DNA of 64,000 nt from Cervus elaphus (taxonomy: Eukaryota > Chordata > Mammalia > Artiodactyla > Cervidae), in contig NC_057823.1 of the NCBI RefSeq assembly GCF_910594005.1, positions 64,974,015 to 65,038,014 of the forward strand, in the 5' to 3' direction. Positions 11,286-22,861 of the stretch are shown here, piece after piece. Under the pieces are notes generated by a model that had not been told where the DNA came from, ran no database searches, and saw only the letters and a program-made list of their open reading frames with translations. A program made the position numbers and the translations under genes. The first letter of the stretch is position 1; the number at the start of each line of letters is the position of its first letter.

Positions 11286-11439
11286 CTCCACCTCATCCCA
11301 CAAGGAAAGGTAGACTTTACACTGGTGAAGTTACAGGTAGGGTTCCCGATACTAATACAGGAAGCACACCAACCCTTTTGGAAAATGGGCCTGTGGCTGT
11401 GATGGATGTCATTTCCACCATTCTCTAGGTTCGCGGTAT

Positions 11440-12709
11440 TAGGACAGATTAGTTCAACAAACAGTCACTTAGCCATGTTTCTAGCACTCCTCTAAGCTCT
11501 TGGATACAGCCGTGAAGAAAACAGACAAAACCATTACTTTCCAGGAACTGGTATTGAGTTGAGGGGTGCAGACAGTAAACAAAATGGGTAAGTAAATTAT
11601 GTAGTATGTGAAAGGACAATAAATAGTATGGAAATAATAATGCAGGGAAAAGGAAAAGATTGTGTGTGAATGTAAGTATGTGTGGGGGTGTTCCATTCTA
11701 AATAAAGTTGTTGGAGGAGGCATCACTGAGAAGGAACCCTGTGAGCAATGACCTAAGTGAGGAAATGGGAGCAACCATGTGTGCATCAGGAGGAAGCATT
11801 CCAAGCAGAGGGAAAAGCCAGAAGACCTAGCACAGAAGCCATTATGCCTGAATCAAAGTACCCCAGAGATCAGAAATTTGGAGGTGGGATGGGGCTTGTC
11901 ATATAGGGCCTTATAGATCTTTGTAAGGACTTTGTGTTTTCTGAATTAGATGGGGAGCCATTGAAATATGTTAAGCAGAGAAGTGAGATGATCTAACTGG
12001 TGCATTTTAAAGTATCATATGGCTTATGGATTGAGACTAGGGTGCAGGGGACTAAGTTTGAAAGCAGGAGGCAACTGAGATATTCCAAGTAAAATCTGAT
12101 GCTGACATGGATTAGGGTGGTATCAGTGTAGGTGGTGAGTAGTACTAAGAGTGGATAGATATTGAAGATGGGGCCAATAGGATTTCTTGAAAGATTAGAT
12201 ATGGAGTGGAAGAGAAACAGAGGAGTCAAAGAGGACCTCATGATTTTGGCTTGAGCAATTGGAAAGAAGGTGTTTTTATCAGCAGAGGTATGGATAATTA
12301 GATGGGTCTGATTTGGCCACAAGTCATGTGTTGGGGGAAAGTCATGAGGTACATTTAAGATGCGTTGAGTTTGAGATGGCTATTAGACATTCAAATGACA
12401 GTAAGTAAGAATATGGGTATTAGAAGGGTTTCATGATGGATATAAAGTCCTAGAGTCATGGCAGAAGGCAGTGAACATAGAAAAGAGAAGTCCTAAAGCT
12501 CTATATTACTTCTACTTCACTGTGAAAACTTTATGGAGATGAAACCAACAAGGGATATGTGAAGGAGTGGAGGGCAAAGACAGAAGGAAACTAGGAGAGT
12601 GTATTTTTGGAAGCCAAACATAGAAAATGCTTTGAGAGAGAGTAATCAATGTCACATGCTACAATGGACAGGTGACCATTAAAGCATCAGTGTCAGAAGT
12701 ACGGAGATA
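11440..12709 (-). pseudogene. L2 LINE polyprotein remnant (C-terminal half)
   Basis: This is a 1.3-kb stretch of the L2 (CR1-clade) LINE in antisense, with the 3' end on the left. Signposts are GAAGCATTCCAAGCAGAGGG, AGGGCCTTATAGATCTTTGT, GAGCCATTGAAATATGTTAA and GAGATGATCTAACTGG. The antisense translation at 11993-12322 keeps the L2 pattern IAQAKIMRSSLTP...SISNLSRNPI...ISLEYL-like and 11481-11804 keeps the WN/HPPD-type carboxy end, both broken by stops and indels. The L2 family encodes an endonuclease and reverse transcriptase acting in target-primed reverse transcription; this copy is long dead. The copy continues at 12940 beyond a SINE. Confidence 0.82.
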
Positions 12710-12722
12710 AAAGCCTAAGTAG

Positions 12723-12926
12723 GGCTTCTCAGGTGATGCTAGTGGTAAAGAACATGCTTGCCAAATCAGGAGATGCAGGTTCGATCCCTAGGTTGGAAAG
12801 ATTACCTGGAGGAGGAGGGCATGGCAACCCACTCCAGTATTCTTGCCTGGAGAAGTCTATGGACAGAGAAGCCTGGAGGGCTATGGTCTACAAGTCCGAC
12901 ACAACTGAGGCAACTTAGCAGCAGCG
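12723..12926 (+). repeat. Bov-tA SINE with 13-bp TSD, inside L2
   Basis: GGCTTCTCAGGTGATGCTAG start, TTCGATCCCTAGGTTGGAAA middle and GTCCGACACAACTGAGG end define a complete SINE. The direct repeat AAAGCCTAAGTAG is perfect on both sides (12710-12722 and 12927-12939). The insertion splits the L2 of 11440-13262. Confidence 0.95.
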
Positions 12927-12939
12927 AAAGCCTAAGTAG

Positions 12940-13262
12940 AATGGGTTCAGAAGAAAATCAGAAGTGGAGACTAAATATAAAGTCTTTAAGAAGTTTTGTT
13001 ATCAAGGAAAGCATAGCTATGAGGTGATAACTGGAAGGAAAAAATGAGATCAACAGAAGTTCCTTAGGATGAAACAAACTGCAACATTTGTATATGCTGA
13101 TGGGAAAAGATGCAAAAGAGAAAGGAAAACACATGTCCCAGGAGGGAGCGGAGGAGCAGTGCAGGAGCTATGTCCTAAGAGGCAGGAGGGCATGGGGTCT
13201 AGTCCACCAGCGGAGGTGCTGGTCATTGAAGGAAGTAGAGAGGGCTTCTTTCGGGGAAGATG
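12940..13262 (-). pseudogene. L2 LINE polyprotein remnant (RT region)
   Basis: Collinear continuation of the L2. In antisense the 13050-13310 frame keeps STSAGGLDPMPSCLL and FPSAYTNVAVCFIL, which correspond to the L2 stretch before and within the reverse transcriptase palm (the family pattern is a DPIPS motif followed by FPSxYK). Several stops break it. Old, non-functional. Confidence 0.78.
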
Positions 13263-13264
13263 AT

Positions 13265-13385
13265 CCAGGCTCTGGGGCACATTTCCTGGGGTCAAACTCA
13301 GCCTCCACATGCCTTCACTGGAATGCCTGTTTTGGGTAAGTTATTTAACCTCTGGAAGGCTTGAAAAATACTGAGCATAGGGCTC
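13265..13385 (+). repeat. MIR SINE, 5' half, sense
   Basis: CCAGGCTCTGGGGCACATTT, then GGGTCAAACTCAGCC, and GGGTAAGTTATTTAACCTCT are in MIR order. Abuts the L2 remnant directly. Confidence 0.55.
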
Positions 13386-14339
13386 AATTACCTATCGTTA
13401 TGATAAGATAAAGTTAAGCTTACTTAGTTTCACAACAACAGCACAATTTTCAGATTTCCTGGATTAACTGTCTACAGCATGTTTTTCTAAAATGTAATAC
13501 TCCTCTCTGTGCCATATTTTCCAATGGCACACACAGATTTGTGTATTTTGCACACACTTTGCCTTGTACATGACATGCACTGCTCAGGAAGGTAATTATC
13601 ACAGCAAACTAAGCTGTGTGAAAAGATAAACTGCTTACTGAATTAAAACTGCATATTTTATATAACCCAATGGCACAAGCATCCTTGTTCTGCTTGTTCG
13701 GTGTTTCATAAATCTCTCCAGGACGTCAGTGGCTTTGAGATTTTCCATCATCACTGTCTTTTCTCTGGTGGTACAATCTTTTTGCCCAGGGAAGAAGGGA
13801 ATCTTTCTCACTACCAGCAACCTTTCTGGACCAGTGTTAATAACAGAACCAAGTAGCTTAGTGAATGAAGTCAGAAGCATTTCCACTGACGCAGCCTTTC
13901 TAGCTTAGCTGCAAACCAAATAATGTTGCTGCCTCTAACTGGTCCAGGAAGTTTTGCAATTGAAATGGGAAAATCACTTGGCGGGGCAGGGTGCTGATCA
14001 GATTGTCTGTATGATTGCCAGACAAAATAAGTCCATTTTGTCCTCAATGAGGCAAGAGATATTGCATTTAGAAAGGAGGAAAAATGGGCGTAATTAAGTC
14101 ACAAAAAGTCTAAAGTCTGTCCCCAGAGATTTTGACTAAGACAGGATGTATTCTTCACTTCCAAAATGAGCAGATTTTCAACTTTCTGAATGCTGAGATG
14201 GACAAGGAACTTGATAAACAGTTCCTCTCATTTTAAGGTTCTAAAATCTACACTTTTGATAGTCCTGTTCTTTCCCCTCCACGAAACCCATGACTTGCCC
14301 CTACTCTAGCAGCCTCAGGAACACCGGAAGGATAGTCCT
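13386..14339. other. Unassigned sequence
   Basis: I recognise nothing with confidence. An 83-codon antisense frame at 13635-13886 was examined and has no recognisable domain, so no coding claim is made. Confidence 0.45.
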
Positions 14340-14480
14340 CATGATTTCACATCTTTTACCCTTTCTGTTGACTTGTGATTGCTCTATCTCCTTGCCTTCT
14401 TGTTTATTTCACTTTAGCACCTACAGGGGCAGACACACTGTAGGTACTCAATAGTTACTGCCAAATGATTTCTTGAAATG
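14340..14480 (+). repeat. Possible L2 3' end, sense
   Basis: The words TTTAGCACCTACAGGGGCAG and GTAGGTACTCAATAGTTACT resemble the end of L2 (cacagtaggtgctcaataaa type). Short and diverged; it may equally be MIR. Confidence 0.35.
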
Positions 14481-15127
14481 TTCTGGAGGGAGGAGAATAT
14501 ACATATGAGAAGGAGGAATCTGGAAGAGTCTTATCAGGTGAGAGCACATATTTAGTGTTTACATTCCAAACATCTTATCAGCACTCTCTGTTAAGCCTTT
14601 ATTTTTGCATAGGAATTCCTCACTCTTTCACGTTAGCTCTAAATCATAGATTTAACACTTTGGAATATTCAACACTGAGCTCCATAAAACAAATGTTGAC
14701 AAAGTTATATGGCATGGAGAAGAGGCTTCAGATTGGAAAGTTGACTGGAAGAGTGGTGATGTAAGGACCTGGGTTGTTGGCACTGGAAATACTGCTCCCT
14801 GGGCTGCCAGGAAAGCTGCAGTTATGAGGTAGAAAAGAGAATCGATTGTGGTGGTCTGTTCTAGAAGGAAGAGTTAAGTGGTAGAATTTACAAGAATATA
14901 AATCTACAGACATTGAAGGTTGCTTTATGATATAGTGAATTCTTCCAAGGAATTGTTCAAACAAGGTCTAGGTAACAATAACAGAGAAAAAAATTGGAAT
15001 TGTGGGAAAGATCACTTAAGATTTTAAGATTTCTTTCAACTTGAAGAAATATACATGCATATCTATGATGATAATTTAAAATGTTGTGATAAATTATTTA
15101 AAATCACAGTAAGTATCATTAATTTCT
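14481..15127. other. Unassigned sequence
   Basis: No feature recognised on either strand. Confidence 0.45.
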
Positions 15128-15375
15128 TTACATGCACCAGAAATTGCGCTAGTCCTTTAAATTCATTCACAGCATATTCATGACAGCCATCTGTTTTTAT
15201 TGTTATTTGGGTGCTAAGTCATGTACCACTGTTTGTGACCCTGTGGACTGCAACAAGCCAGGCTTCCGTGTCCTTCACTGTTTCCATGCCCTTTTTAAAG
15301 ATGTGGAAGTATCAGAGCTGAGGTTCAAACCCAAGCATCTGACTCTAGAGCCTGCATTGTTAACCACCCCACTAA
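15128..15375 (-). repeat. MIR SINE, antisense, split by a BovB fragment
   Basis: The left half (TGCGCTAGTCCTTTAAATTC) and right half (AAGATGTGGAAGTATCAGAG, GAGGTTCAAACCCAAGCATC, TGCATTGTTAACCAC) are collinear with antisense MIR. They are separated by about 85 bases of BovB 3' end at 15200-15286. Confidence 0.65.
15200..15286 (-). repeat. BovB LINE 3' fragment inside MIR
   Basis: TTGTTATTTGGGTGCTAAGT, TTTGTGACCCTGTGGACTGC and AGCCAGGCTTCCGTGTCCTT are the antisense BovB 3' terminus. Strongly 5'-truncated insertion. Confidence 0.75.
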
Positions 15376-15399
15376 CTCCCTTGGCCTATGAAAGAAAAT

Positions 15400-15812
15400 A
15401 ATGAGTAACAAGAGTCTGTTATACAGAGTTAAGTCAAAAAGAGAAAAACAAATATCGGTATTAATGCATATATATGGAATCTAGAAAAATGGTAAGGTGA
15501 CGTGCCTGTTTGCAGGGCAAGAATAAAGATGCAGACATAGGAAACTTGTGGACACAGTAGAGGAAGGAGATTATAGCACTGACACATATTCACTACCGAG
15601 TGTAAAATAGCTAGCTAGTGGGAAGCTGCTATATAACAGGGAGCTCAGCCTGGTGCTCTGTAACAGGTAGATAGGTGAGATGGGGGGTGGGTAGCTGGGA
15701 GACTCAAGAAGGAGGGGATGTGTATACTTAGGCCGATTCACATTGTATGGCAGAAATCAACACAAGATTGTAAACCAATTATCCTCCAATTAAAGATACA
15801 TTAAAAAATAAA
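15400..15812 (+). repeat. Ruminant L1 3' end, sense
   Basis: About 410 bases of ruminant L1 3' UTR: AGAGAAAAACAAATATCGGT, ATATATGGAATCTAGAAAAA, CTAGCTAGTGGGAAGCTGCT, CAGGGAGCTCAGCCTGGTGC, and the terminal TGTAAACCAATTATCCTCCA followed by an A-rich tail. Strongly 5'-truncated. Confidence 0.88.
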
Positions 15813-16298
15813 CCATCAGTGAAGCTCTTCCTTTTAAGTTACAACATTCCAAAGACTTCACTGAGTATAGATATTTTAGCTGAGAACTGGAGAGTAGAAG
15901 ACAGTTGTGCACTAGGGGTAAAACCCTTCTAAGACAGGAAACATTGCTTGACACTGAATGAGTGGTAGTCTGCTTCCAAACAGCCAGAAGGAGACAACTG
16001 TCAAGGGAACAAGGTGAGGAAGAAGGAAAGGGATTCTCAGTAAGGTCAGAGTTTGAGGTTGTGTTCAGAACACACAGGGTGCACTTAAGGGCTTTGGATT
16101 ATAACCTAGTATAGTGGAAAGGTCTATAACAGGGGAAGGATGGATACCATAACCTGTTTTATAGATGAAGGAGAAATCCCAGTAAAGCGAAGACATTCCT
16201 AAGGTTCTTAACAGGCTATATGACAGTCAAAGATTGAGAACATAACCATCCTTGTTAGCCACTGTGATGTGGAGTGTGTGTGTTATTGTGGCATAACC
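15813..16298. other. Unassigned sequence
   Basis: No feature recognised. Confidence 0.45.
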
Positions 16299-16305
16299 AA
16301 GCAAA

Positions 16306-16451
16306 GGCTTCCCAGGTGGCTCAGTGGAGAAGAATTTGATGGCCAATGCAGGAGAAGTGGGTTGAATTCCTGGGTCAGGAAGATCACATAGACAGACGAG
16401 CCTGGCCATGGGGTCACAAAGAGTCGGACACAACTGAGTACACAGACAACT
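16306..16451 (+). repeat. Bov-tA SINE with internal deletion
   Basis: Starts GGCTTCCCAGGTGGCTCAGT and runs to TTCCTGGGTCAGGAAGATC, then jumps to ACATAGACAGACGAGCCTGG, so the ACCCACTCCAGTATTC block is missing. Ends GAGTCGGACACAACTGAGTA. A 7-bp direct repeat AAGCAAA flanks it (16299-16305 and 16452-16458). Confidence 0.88.
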
Positions 16452-16725
16452 AAGCAAAAGCTGAGTAGTACTCTACAAGCAGCAGCAGAACTGTGAGGAA
16501 GGATAGAAAAGTTTGCTGTAGGCTAAAAAGGAACCACATTTTCAAAGACTCTGTGGTGGTAAAAGGTATGATATATGTATGATATATTGTGGATTGCAAA
16601 TGGCTAAAGTTTTCTAGTCAAAGGAGGGATTGGCACAAGAGAAAACTGAAGAATTAGTCTGGGTCCAGACTCTACAGAGCCTTGAAGGTATTTTAAGAAT
16701 CTTAGATTTAATATTAAAGGCTTTA

Positions 16726-16847
16726 AAATGAAGTCGCTCAGTCATGTCTGACTCTTTGCGACCCCATGGACTGTAGCCCACCAGGCTCCTCCATCCATGG
16801 GATTCTCCAGGCAAGAGTACTGGAGTGGGGTGCCATTTCCTTCTCCC
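16726..16847 (-). repeat. Bov-tA SINE, short, with 12-bp TSD
   Basis: Antisense SINE from AAGTCGCTCAGTCATGTCTG to GGTGCCATTTCCTTCTCC. Perfect direct repeats TTAAAGGCTTTA lie at 16714-16725 and 16848-16859. The half-length form is one monomer, as found in Bov-A elements. Confidence 0.93.
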
Positions 16848-16859
16848 TTAAAGGCTTTA

Positions 16860-18287
16860 GGAAGCCAAAATTCAATGAGATAAATATATATTTATGTTAC
16901 AAATAAAATCAACTTTTTTACCCTAAAATATTGAAAGCTGCAGTCATTATAGCTCTGGACTCCTAAGTTGTCCAGCATAATTAAAATATCTTCTCCTAAG
17001 TGAGCACAATATTGTTACCACATTTAAGCAAATTAAGAATACTTCAGTGTTTGAAAAAATGTAATATTTTGGGGGATTAAATAAAAGTCTCAATGAGCCT
17101 CATAGAAAACTAAGTCTGTAATATAACAAAGATATTTTTTAAGCACTATTCATTTGATAAGAAACCCTTTCATTTAACCCAAGCACAGAAATCACATAAT
17201 TTTAAAACTCTCACCTTCTTGGTGAGAAGTATATATATATAAAACGTCACGAGCTATTGATTTACCATTTACAGAGATGGGCCTAGGAATGATATTAATA
17301 TTTCTAGCTTAGCTCAACTTCATCATTTCTGCGCTACTGGGACAGCTTGGGGAGTCTCCCTTTTTCCAAGGGCAACAAGGGAATCAACATAGGCCAAGTT
17401 CTACCAAGAATCACTGCCTCTCCAGCTAATCCATTTTTAATGTATCAGTCTGAAGTATAGCCCTCCATCAACATGTTTCATCTCTGTCCACTTTCTGGAG
17501 GGCTTCAGATGGCATGGTTTATTCCTAGGCATCCATCTTACATCCGTAACAACTGGCTAAACCCAGACATAATTTAGAGCCGTGGACCTAGTCAGGAGGC
17601 ACTGTTTAAAGCCAGTATATTATCCATGGGTTCAATGGGAATATTGGCTAAGACAGTTTAATACAGCTGCAGGATCACAGCAATTTATTTTCAGGTTCCT
17701 GCACCAATGCCCTCTCTTTCACTTCCCTAAATGCCACAGCAAGATATCTTTCCTTGAGCCCCAAGAAAGGCCCATGGTACAGGAGAGAGAAGATGACAAC
17801 AATCAATCATTGCTATATTACCTGCAAATTTCAGTAGCTGTCACTTTAGCATAATAATGGACCAATGGATGCATATGCATTTCAAAATATGCATTGGCTT
17901 AGAGCTTTTCTGTCTTCTAGTAGCTCAGAGAATATATTCAAAACAATTTAACCAGGAATTTTAGACCCTCTATTATGTCTCCTTATGTGCTTTCTCTATT
18001 CATGTATTTCTTCTGAGTAGTTCTTCCTCCTCGTGGGCCAACAGCTTTCACCTGTGCTGGAAGGTTAATTGGCCATCTGCACTGAATAAGCATCAGATTC
18101 AGTATGCCACTCTTTGGTTTTCTTCAGTAATTGATGGTCCCCTGCCACATCAAGTTCAGGACCAGTGGAGAAAAAACACAGGTACAAGACTAGACCCCGA
18201 ATATTAGCAGAATCCTGATAAAGTTGGATCGGAGAAGGAGCCCTAGGTTCTGGTTACAAAGTGCAATGTCTAACCCCTTCATACATC
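16860..18287. other. Unassigned sequence
   Basis: AT-rich; I recognise no interspersed repeat. A 90-codon sense frame at 17582-17854 was examined; it has no recognisable domain and no splice context that I can support. Confidence 0.45.
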
Positions 18288-18425
18288 CCACAAACTGTCG
18301 TCTGCCAGGCTCCTCTGTCCATGGGGATTCTCCAGGCAAGAATACTGGAGTGGGTTGCCATTCTCTTCTCCAGGGGATCTTTCTGATCCAGGGATGGAAC
18401 CCAGGTCTCCTGCATTGCAGGCTGT
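18288..18425 (-). repeat. Bov-tA SINE, antisense, 3'-incomplete
   Basis: CCAGGCTCCTCTGTCCATGG, TGGAGTGGGTTGCCATTCTC, CAGGGATGGAACCCAGGTCT and CTCCTGCATTGCAGGCTG are in antisense order. The usual GTGTCTGACTCTTTGCGACC part at the left is missing or very degraded. Confidence 0.88.
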
Positions 18426-19164
18426 TTCAATGGCACTAATGTGTTTGGGTTAAAGCCAAAACCTACACAGGAGGAGTAGCACATGTGCAATGTACTTATG
18501 TGTATGTATATATGCACACACGCAGATCTCAAGACAACAGGTCAAGAAAGACAGCCAAGAACTTTCCAAATTTCTTTCCCTATCTTAAGAGAGGAGATGA
18601 TTTGAAACTAAGGCAGGATCAAGGTGGTGGAATTAGGGGATCTAGAACTTACCAACATACCTCCTCTCCACCATGAACACATCGAAACTACAACTACCTG
18701 TAGAGCATCCTTCTCTGAGAACAACCTGCTGACTAGCAGAATAGCTCTTCTACAACCAAGATTGTAAAGAAAGAACCATATAGAGTATGGCAGGAGGACA
18801 GAAGTGATCTAGGAAAAGTATGCCTGGTAGGAGACCTAGAAGAGGAGGGAGTTACCATAGACTCTCATATCCTCCCTAAAAGGCAAGAGGTTCAAGCCCC
18901 ATACTGGGTATCCCAGCCCTGGAAAGGAGCCTCCTTGGGGCTTACCAAAGGGATGTAGGAAACCAAGACTCTGCTCCTAAGAGTGCACACATACGCTTGT
19001 TGCTCCCAGTCCTAGAATAAAGGCAGCAGACTGAAAACTGCCTGACTGTTCTGGTGGGCCTGCCAGTACCCCCCAGCACACCCTGCAGTCTGCACCAGTC
19101 TGCTTCAGCCCCTCCTGCTCTGGCACTGCTCCTGACCAAGTTAGAGACGGCTACCACAGGCACT

Positions 19165-19350
19165 GAAAAGTGAAAGTGTTAGCTGCTTAGTCGTGTCCAA
19201 CTCTTTGCAATCCCGTGGACTGTAATCCATCAGGCTCCTCTGTCCATGGGATTCTCCAGGCAAGAACACTGAAGTGGGTGGCTGTGCCCTCCTCCAGGGG
19301 ATCTTCCCAACCCAAGGATCCGACCCAGGTCACCACACATGCTGAGGAGA
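19165..19350 (-). repeat. Bov-tA SINE inside L1 5' UTR
   Basis: Begins AAAGTGAAAGTGTTAGCTGC, then TCCAACTCTTTGCAATCCCG, CAGGCTCCTCTGTCCATGGG, CCAGGGGATCTTCCCAACCC and CGACCCAGGTC. Complete antisense SINE. It interrupts L1 5' UTR sequence; no clear TSD. Confidence 0.92.
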
Positions 19351-19929
19351 AACATAGCTTACTGGGAACTGTTGTTCTCATACCTTAGGTCCCAATCCCA
19401 CCCCTAATCAAGGCAGAGACACCACTACATAGGGGAGAAGCAGAGATGGCTTATCTCCAGCCCCATCCTCAGTCAAGTCTGAACCTCCCCGCCTCCCCAC
19501 CCTATGGAGGAGCCAAACTCCCTCAGGGCTCCTGTTGCAGCCCCTTGGGCCCTGACCCCACTCCCCAACAGGCAGTGGTCACCATCAAACACCCCTGGTT
19601 CACACCAGGCTCCTGTGCTAGCCCCTCTATCTCAGCCGTACACCACCCCCACCAAGGTGGAGTCATCAGCACACCCCCAGCAATGAAATACAGCCCATGC
19701 TCGCTTCAGGTGCAGCTTTCCCACCAAAGACCACTAGGCTCACGAGATTGCATAGGGACACTCCCATACAAGGACACATCTTCAGGATCAGGATAGGTAA
19801 CAGTTTTACCTTATATCACAGAGACAGAGAAAGCCCAACAAGATGAGAAGCAGAGGAATATCTTCCAGAGGAAAACCATCATAAAATGAGAGAGAAAACC
19901 TAATGAATTAGAGATAAATAATTTACTTA

Positions 19930-20010
19930 ATTGGTGACGGACAGGGAGGCCTGGCGTGCTGCAGTCCATGGGGTCGTGAAGAGTCCGACACGACTGAGTA
20001 ACTGAACTTT
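19930..20010 (+). repeat. BovB LINE 3' tail inside L1 ORF1
   Basis: GGACAGGGAGGCCTGGCGTG and GTCCGACACGACTGAGTAAC are the last 80 bases of BovB, including the final SRTRLS-type codons. It sits in L1 ORF1 between near-repeats of ACTTAATTG/ACTTTATTTG, a possible TSD. Confidence 0.88.
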
Positions 20011-20518
20011 ATTTGAATACCTAATAAAGAGTTCAATAAGCATAAAAATAGACAGTGAGCTCAGGAAATGAATAGAACCACACAATGAGAACTTAAAGAA
20101 CTAGGAAACTTAACTTGAAACAATAAGCAATCAGAGCAGAAGAATAAAAGAATTAAAATGAAAAGTATACTAGAAGGACTTCACAGCAGATTACGTGACA
20201 CGGAAGAATGCATGATCAACCTGAAAAACAAAATGGCAGAAATCACCCAAATAGAAGAGGGAGAAAAAAGATAGTTTAAGAGACTCTGGGGACATCACTC
20301 TTACTAACATCTGTATTATATGGCTCACAGAAGAAGAAAAGAAAGGGGCAGAAAATCTATTTGATGAAATTACAGCTGAAAACTTCCCTAGCCTGAAAGG
20401 GGAAACAGATATCCAGGTTCGGGAAGCATAGAGAGTCTCAAACAAGGTTAACCTAAAGAGTCCCACACCAAGACAGAGCATAATTGAAAGGGCAAAATTT
20501 AAAGAGAGAATTTTAAAG

Positions 20519-20800
20519 GTGGCAAGAAAAAAGCACAGCGCCACATACAAGGGAACCAACATAAGACTATTGGCTGATTTTTCAGCAGAAACTTTGCAGG
20601 CCAGAAAGGAGTGGCATGATATATTTAGAGTGATGAAAGGAGAAAATCTGCAACCGAGATACTCTGCTCAGCATGGTTTTCAATCAGAATTGAAAGATAA
20701 AGAGTTTCCCAGACAAGCAAAAAGTAAGAGTTCATCACCACTTTTAGGCTTTACAGGAAATGGAAAAGGTCTTCTTGAAGCAACAAGGAAAAGGCTATAA
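20519..20800 (+). pseudogene. L1 ORF1 C-terminal domain remnant
   Basis: The open frame keeps the RNA-chaperone C-terminal domain pattern of L1 ORF1p: IRLLADFSAETLQARKEW, then LQPRYSAQHGF. In the L1 family ORF1p coats L1 RNA in ribonucleoprotein particles. Upstream codons in the same region are interrupted by stops, so this is a fossil. An antisense frame at 20191-20562 is a shadow of this region and is not reported as a gene. Confidence 0.72.
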
Positions 20801-21062
20801 CAAGCTGTAAGAAAATATATGAAGGACAATGATCTCACTGGTAAAGGTAAATATATAGTAAAGGCAGTAAATACATAGTAAAGGCAGTTAGTCTATTAGA
20901 AAGATTAAAACACAAAAAATTGTAAAATCAAATATAACTACAGTAAACAAGGGATAGCTGTAAAGATGTAAAATATAATGCTAAAACATAAAACATGGTA
21001 AAGATGTAGTGCTTTTAGAATCTGTTTGAACTTATTTAAAGGAAGCAGATAGTAACAGGTTG

Positions 21063-21083
21063 ATATATATATATATATATATA
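21063..21083. repeat. (TA)n microsatellite in L1
   Basis: Alternating AT run in the spacer between L1 ORF1 and ORF2. A CA run follows at 21129-21145. Confidence 0.88.
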
Positions 21084-21269
21084 AGCCTTTTTGTCACTAT
21101 CATTCAGAAATCTACAATATATGCACATACACACACACACACACAAAAACACTGAGATAGGAACTCAAATACAAATCTAAAGAAAATCATCAATCCATAG
21201 GGAAGAGGCTAAAAGAACAGAGAAGAACCACAAAAAACAGTGGGAAAATAAGTAACAAAATAGCAAAAT

Positions 21270-22861
21270 CATATAACTATGAATGATCACTTTAAATGTC
21301 AGTGGAATAAATGCTCCAATCAAAAAGTATAGGGTGCATGAATGGATAAAAAGTAGCACCCAGCTGTATGTTGTCTGTAAAGGCTCACTTCACAGCTAAA
21401 GACACACAGACTGAAAGTGAAGAGATGTAAAAAGATATTCCATGTAAATGGAAATAAAAAGAAACCTGAGGTAGCAATACTTATGTCAGACAAAACAGAC
21501 TTTAAAACAAAGCTTATAACAAAAGACAAAGAAGATCATTATATAATGATAAAGGAGTCAGTCCAAGAAGAAGGTATTACTTTAGTGAACCTATGTACCT
21601 GAGAGAAGAGCCTAAATATATAAAGAAAATGTGAACTTACATAATGGGAGAAATTGACAGTAACACATTAGTAGTACAGGGCTTTTACATCAATGGATAG
21701 ATCATCCAGACAGAAAATCAATAAGGAAACAGTGGCCTTCAAAAACATATGAGACCGACAGACTTAATAGATACCTATACAATAACCCCAAATCAGTAGA
21801 ACATTCATTCTTTTCAAGTGCACATAGAATTTTCTCCAGGATAGAGAACATGCTAGGCCAGAAATCAAGTCTTAATAAATTTAAGAAGGTTGAAATTATA
21901 TTAAACATCTTTGTTGACCATATGATATGAAACTAGAAATCTATTACAGAAAGAAAAATAAGGAAATAACCCAAAACATGTGGAGACTAAAACATCATGC
22001 CACTAAAAAAACAATGGGTCACTGAAGAAATAAATCGAGAGGAAATCAGATCCCCTGAGACAAATGAAAATAGAAACAAAATTTCTCCAAATCTATAGAA
22101 CTCAGCAAATGTAGTTCAAGACATAAGTTTGTAGTGATAAAGGGTTACCTCAAGAAACAAGACAAATCTCAAATTAATAACCTAACTTTCCATTTAAAGG
22201 AATTAGAGAGAAAGGAGACCAAACAAAGCCCAGAATCAGCAGAAGGAAGGAAATAATAAAGATCAGAGAGGAAATAAAACATAAGATGCCTTTTTTCTCC
22301 TCCCAAAAGAAAAAAAAAAAAAAGAGGTAAAAGGTCAATAGAAGTACCAGCTGGTCTTGGAAAAGTTAAACAAAATTGATAGACCTTTAGCTAGATTCAT
22401 TAAGAGAAAAAGAGAGAAGTCTCAGACAAAAATAGAAATTAAACAGTTAAAGTTATATCCAATATAACAACTATATTAGCAATCATAACAGAGAACTGTG
22501 AGCAGTTACACACCAACATGTTGGACAGCCTAGAAGAAACAGATAAATCCTAGAAACATATAGTTTTCTAAGACTGAATCATAAAGAAATAGAAAATGTC
22601 AACAGACTAATTAGTAGTATTTAAATTGAATCAGTAATAAAAAAAATCACAACAAATGAAAGTTCAGGATCAGATGGCTTCACAATGGAATTCTAGCAAA
22701 CATTTAAACAGTCAATACCTATCCTTCATGACCCATTCCAAGAAATTGAAGAGGAGGAAAAAAGTCCAAACTCATTCTACAAGGCCAGCATTATTACCCT
22801 AATATCAAAACCAGACCAACACACTACAAACAAAGAAAATAATAGGTCAATATCCTTGCCA
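21270..22861 (+). pseudogene. L1 ORF2 remnant: endonuclease to early RT
   Basis: Collinear with L1 ORF2: NVSGINAPIKKYRVHEW-like start, the KRCKKIFHVNGNKKKPEVAI stretch of the APE-type endonuclease domain, then the VGDFNTPL-equivalent region in decayed form. It ends at ATAGGTCAATATCCTT, where the next bases are BovB. ORF2p supplies the nicking endonuclease and reverse transcriptase of L1; here stops and frameshifts occur every few dozen codons. Confidence 0.78.

Noticed and set aside
13635..13886. 83-codon antisense frame as a possible small protein
   Set aside because: No recognisable domain; low-information composition and no supporting signals.
17582..17854. 90-codon sense frame as a possible exon
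   Set aside because: No domain or family likeness and no convincing flanking splice sites.
20191..20562. 123-codon antisense frame
   Set aside because: It is the shadow of the sense L1 ORF1 region on the opposite strand.
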